Assembly (NCBI GenBank): GCA_964652825.1
Contig: CAZZCU010000016.1
Coordinates: 1 to 55,257 of the forward strand
Length of the DNA stretch: 55,257 bases
Source of the DNA: CAZZCU01 sp964652825
GTDB lineage: Bacteria; Bdellovibrionota_B; Oligoflexia; Oligoflexales; CAZZCU01
Reading direction: 5' to 3'
Shown here one piece after another: positions 54,236 through 55,257 of the stretch. The notes below the pieces were generated by a model, which was not told the DNA's origin, ran no database searches, and saw only the letters and a list, made by a program, of their open reading frames with translations. How positions within the stretch are numbered: position 1 is the first letter of the stretch; the number at the start of each line of letters is the position of its first letter. The translations under genes were made by a program, and so were the position numbers.

Positions 54236-55204
54236 ATGAAAAAAGCATTGATCACTGGTCTAACCGGACAAGATGGCTCGTACCTCGCGGAGCTATTACT
54301 AAAGAAAGGCTATGAGGTACACGGCGTTGTCAGAAGATCAAGTAGTGTGAACTTTGATCGCATCGCACACATTCAAGATCAATTGCATATTCATCATGCC
54401 GACCTCTATGATCAATTGTCTTTGATTGAAGCACTCGATGCCTCCGAGCCTGACGAGGTTTACAATCTGGCGGCGCAATCATTTGTGGCAACCAGCTGGA
54501 GCCAACCCGTGCTTACCGGCGAATTTACCGCCATCGGCGTTACCAAAATGCTGGAAGCCGTGCGCGCGGTGAATCCCAAACTCAAATTCTACCAGGCAAG
54601 CAGCTCGGAGATGTACGGCAAAGTCATCGAGGTACCGCAGCGCGAAACCACGCCGTTTTATCCGCGCAGTCCCTATGGCGTCGCCAAGGCTTATGGTCAC
54701 TTCATTACCGTTAATTACCGCGAAAGCTACAATATGTTCGCGGTTTCCGGCATTCTCTTCAATCATGAATCGCCACGGCGCGGGCTGGAATTTGTAACGC
54801 GCAAAATCTCTGATGGCGTCGCCAAAATCAAAACCGGCAAAGCCAAGAAATTGTATCTCGGCAATCTGGAATCCGAACGGGATTGGGGTTTCGCCGGTGA
54901 TTATGTCGAGGCAATGTGGATGATGCTGCAGCAAAAGCAACCCACTGATTACGTTATCGCTACCGGCGAATGTCATTCCGTGCAGGAATTCTGCGAAATC
55001 GCTTTTGCGCGCGCCGACTTGAATTGGCGCGACTATGTCGAGATTGATCAGCGTTTTGTGCGTCCGGCCGAGGTTGATCAACTCATGGGTGATTGCAGCA
55101 AAGCCAAAAAAGAGCTGGGCTGGAAGCCGAAGACATCATTCAAGGAGCTGGTGCACATGATGGTTGACGCTGATCTGGATTTGCAAAAGCGCCTGAAATA
55201 TTAA
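54236..55204 (+). CDS. gmd: GDP-mannose 4,6-dehydratase
   Basis: The start is ATG 54236 (MKKALITGLTGQDGSYLAEL) with AGGAG/GGAG upstream; 322 residues. It converts GDP-mannose to GDP-4-keto-6-deoxymannose, the first step to GDP-fucose, GDP-rhamnose or GDP-perosamine for surface polysaccharide. The NADP-binding motif is TGLTGQDGSY, followed by GVVRRSSSVNFDRI. The catalytic SDR residues are in YQASSSEMYGK and YPRSPYGVAKAYGH (Ser/Glu, Tyr and Lys), and NHESPRRGLEFVTRKI is the Gmd-specific segment. Partner genes for later sugar steps would lie beyond the right edge. Confidence 0.95.
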   Translation: MKKALITGLTGQDGSYLAELLLKKGYEVHGVVRRSSSVNFDRIAHIQDQLHIHHADLYDQLSLIEALDASEPDEVYNLAAQSFVATSWSQPVLTGEFTAIGVTKMLEAVRAVNPKLKFYQASSSEMYGKVIEVPQRETTPFYPRSPYGVAKAYGHFITVNYRESYNMFAVSGILFNHESPRRGLEFVTRKISDGVAKIKTGKAKKLYLGNLESERDWGFAGDYVEAMWMMLQQKQPTDYVIATGECHSVQEFCEIAFARADLNWRDYVEIDQRFVRPAEVDQLMGDCSKAKKELGWKPKTSFKELVHMMVDADLDLQKRLKY

Positions 55205-55238
55205 AAACTGCTCTACTTGTCTGTTGCCCCATAAGCCT

Positions 55239-55257
55239 CATGTCATTGGCTGACATG
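55239..55257. repeat. Perfect 7-bp inverted repeat at window edge
   Basis: CATGTCA (55239-55245) pairs with TGACATG (55251-55257) across TTGGC, 35 bp after the gmd stop. It could be a terminator, but the sequence after the stem is outside the window. Confidence 0.35.

Overview
The window looks like a chromosomal segment of moderate GC from a Gram-negative bacterium of the old 'Deltaproteobacteria' grade (Myxococcota, Bdellovibrionota or a related candidate lineage). This is inferred from gene content: an Alternative Complex III operon, a set of tetratricopeptide (TPR) and beta-barrel envelope proteins resembling the myxobacterial Glt/Nfs (gliding or spore-coat) trans-envelope machinery, a MYXO-CTERM-like C-terminal sorting tail, type IV pilus genes and many lipoproteins. 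No rRNA, tRNA, CRISPR array, prophage or intact insertion sequence was seen.

Layout. 1-1047: 3' part of glucose-6-phosphate isomerase (cut by the window edge), then a secreted helical protein. 9946-1949 (minus): a small protein, an outer-membrane beta-barrel protein, two large secreted TPR proteins, a TPR lipoprotein and a small secreted protein, in tight or ATGA-overlapping order (a Glt-like core), followed by miaE. 17853-10270 (minus): complete actABCDEF (Alternative Complex III, quinol:electron acceptor oxidoreductase) without an adjoining terminal oxidase. 17993-22222 (plus): DUF4282 membrane protein, uvrB, uvrC. 26800-22232 (minus): pilD, a GGDEF diguanylate cyclase, a thioesterase, a DUF4105 membrane protein and a sigma-like protein with a C-terminal membrane anchor. 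26939-31836 (plus): mutS2 and a fused alpha/beta 2-oxoacid dehydrogenase E1.

31840-40783 is the most accessory-looking part: an Nfu protein, a lipoprotein built of five exact 16-residue cysteine repeats and flanked by two identical 28-bp palindromic repeats, a trypsin-like lipoprotein, a YtfJ-like thioredoxin-fold protein, a degenerate receiver/TPR protein, a second large TPR protein plus TPR lipoprotein pair, and a trypsin-like protease with a MYXO-CTERM-like tail. 40872-55204 returns to housekeeping: fused homocysteine methyltransferase/MTHFR, chorismate mutase, a double-length U32 peptidase-family protein, an enlarged PilT ATPase with a second PilT-like N-terminal domain, a CPBP intramembrane protease (a possible sortase for the MYXO-CTERM tail), trmL, hisC, rmuC, a CPA2 antiporter, a SCO-like protein and GDP-mannose 4,6-dehydratase.

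How they may work together (inference): much of the window serves the cell envelope. PilD, the cyclase and PilT point to type IV pilus function with c-di-GMP signalling. The Glt-like cluster and the second TPR pair look like parts of trans-envelope assemblies. The MYXO-CTERM-like protease and the CPBP protein could form a substrate/processing-enzyme pair. ACIII and the SCO-like protein belong to aerobic respiration. Genes are packed very tightly; two convergent pairs share a single TTAA as stop codon on both strands.
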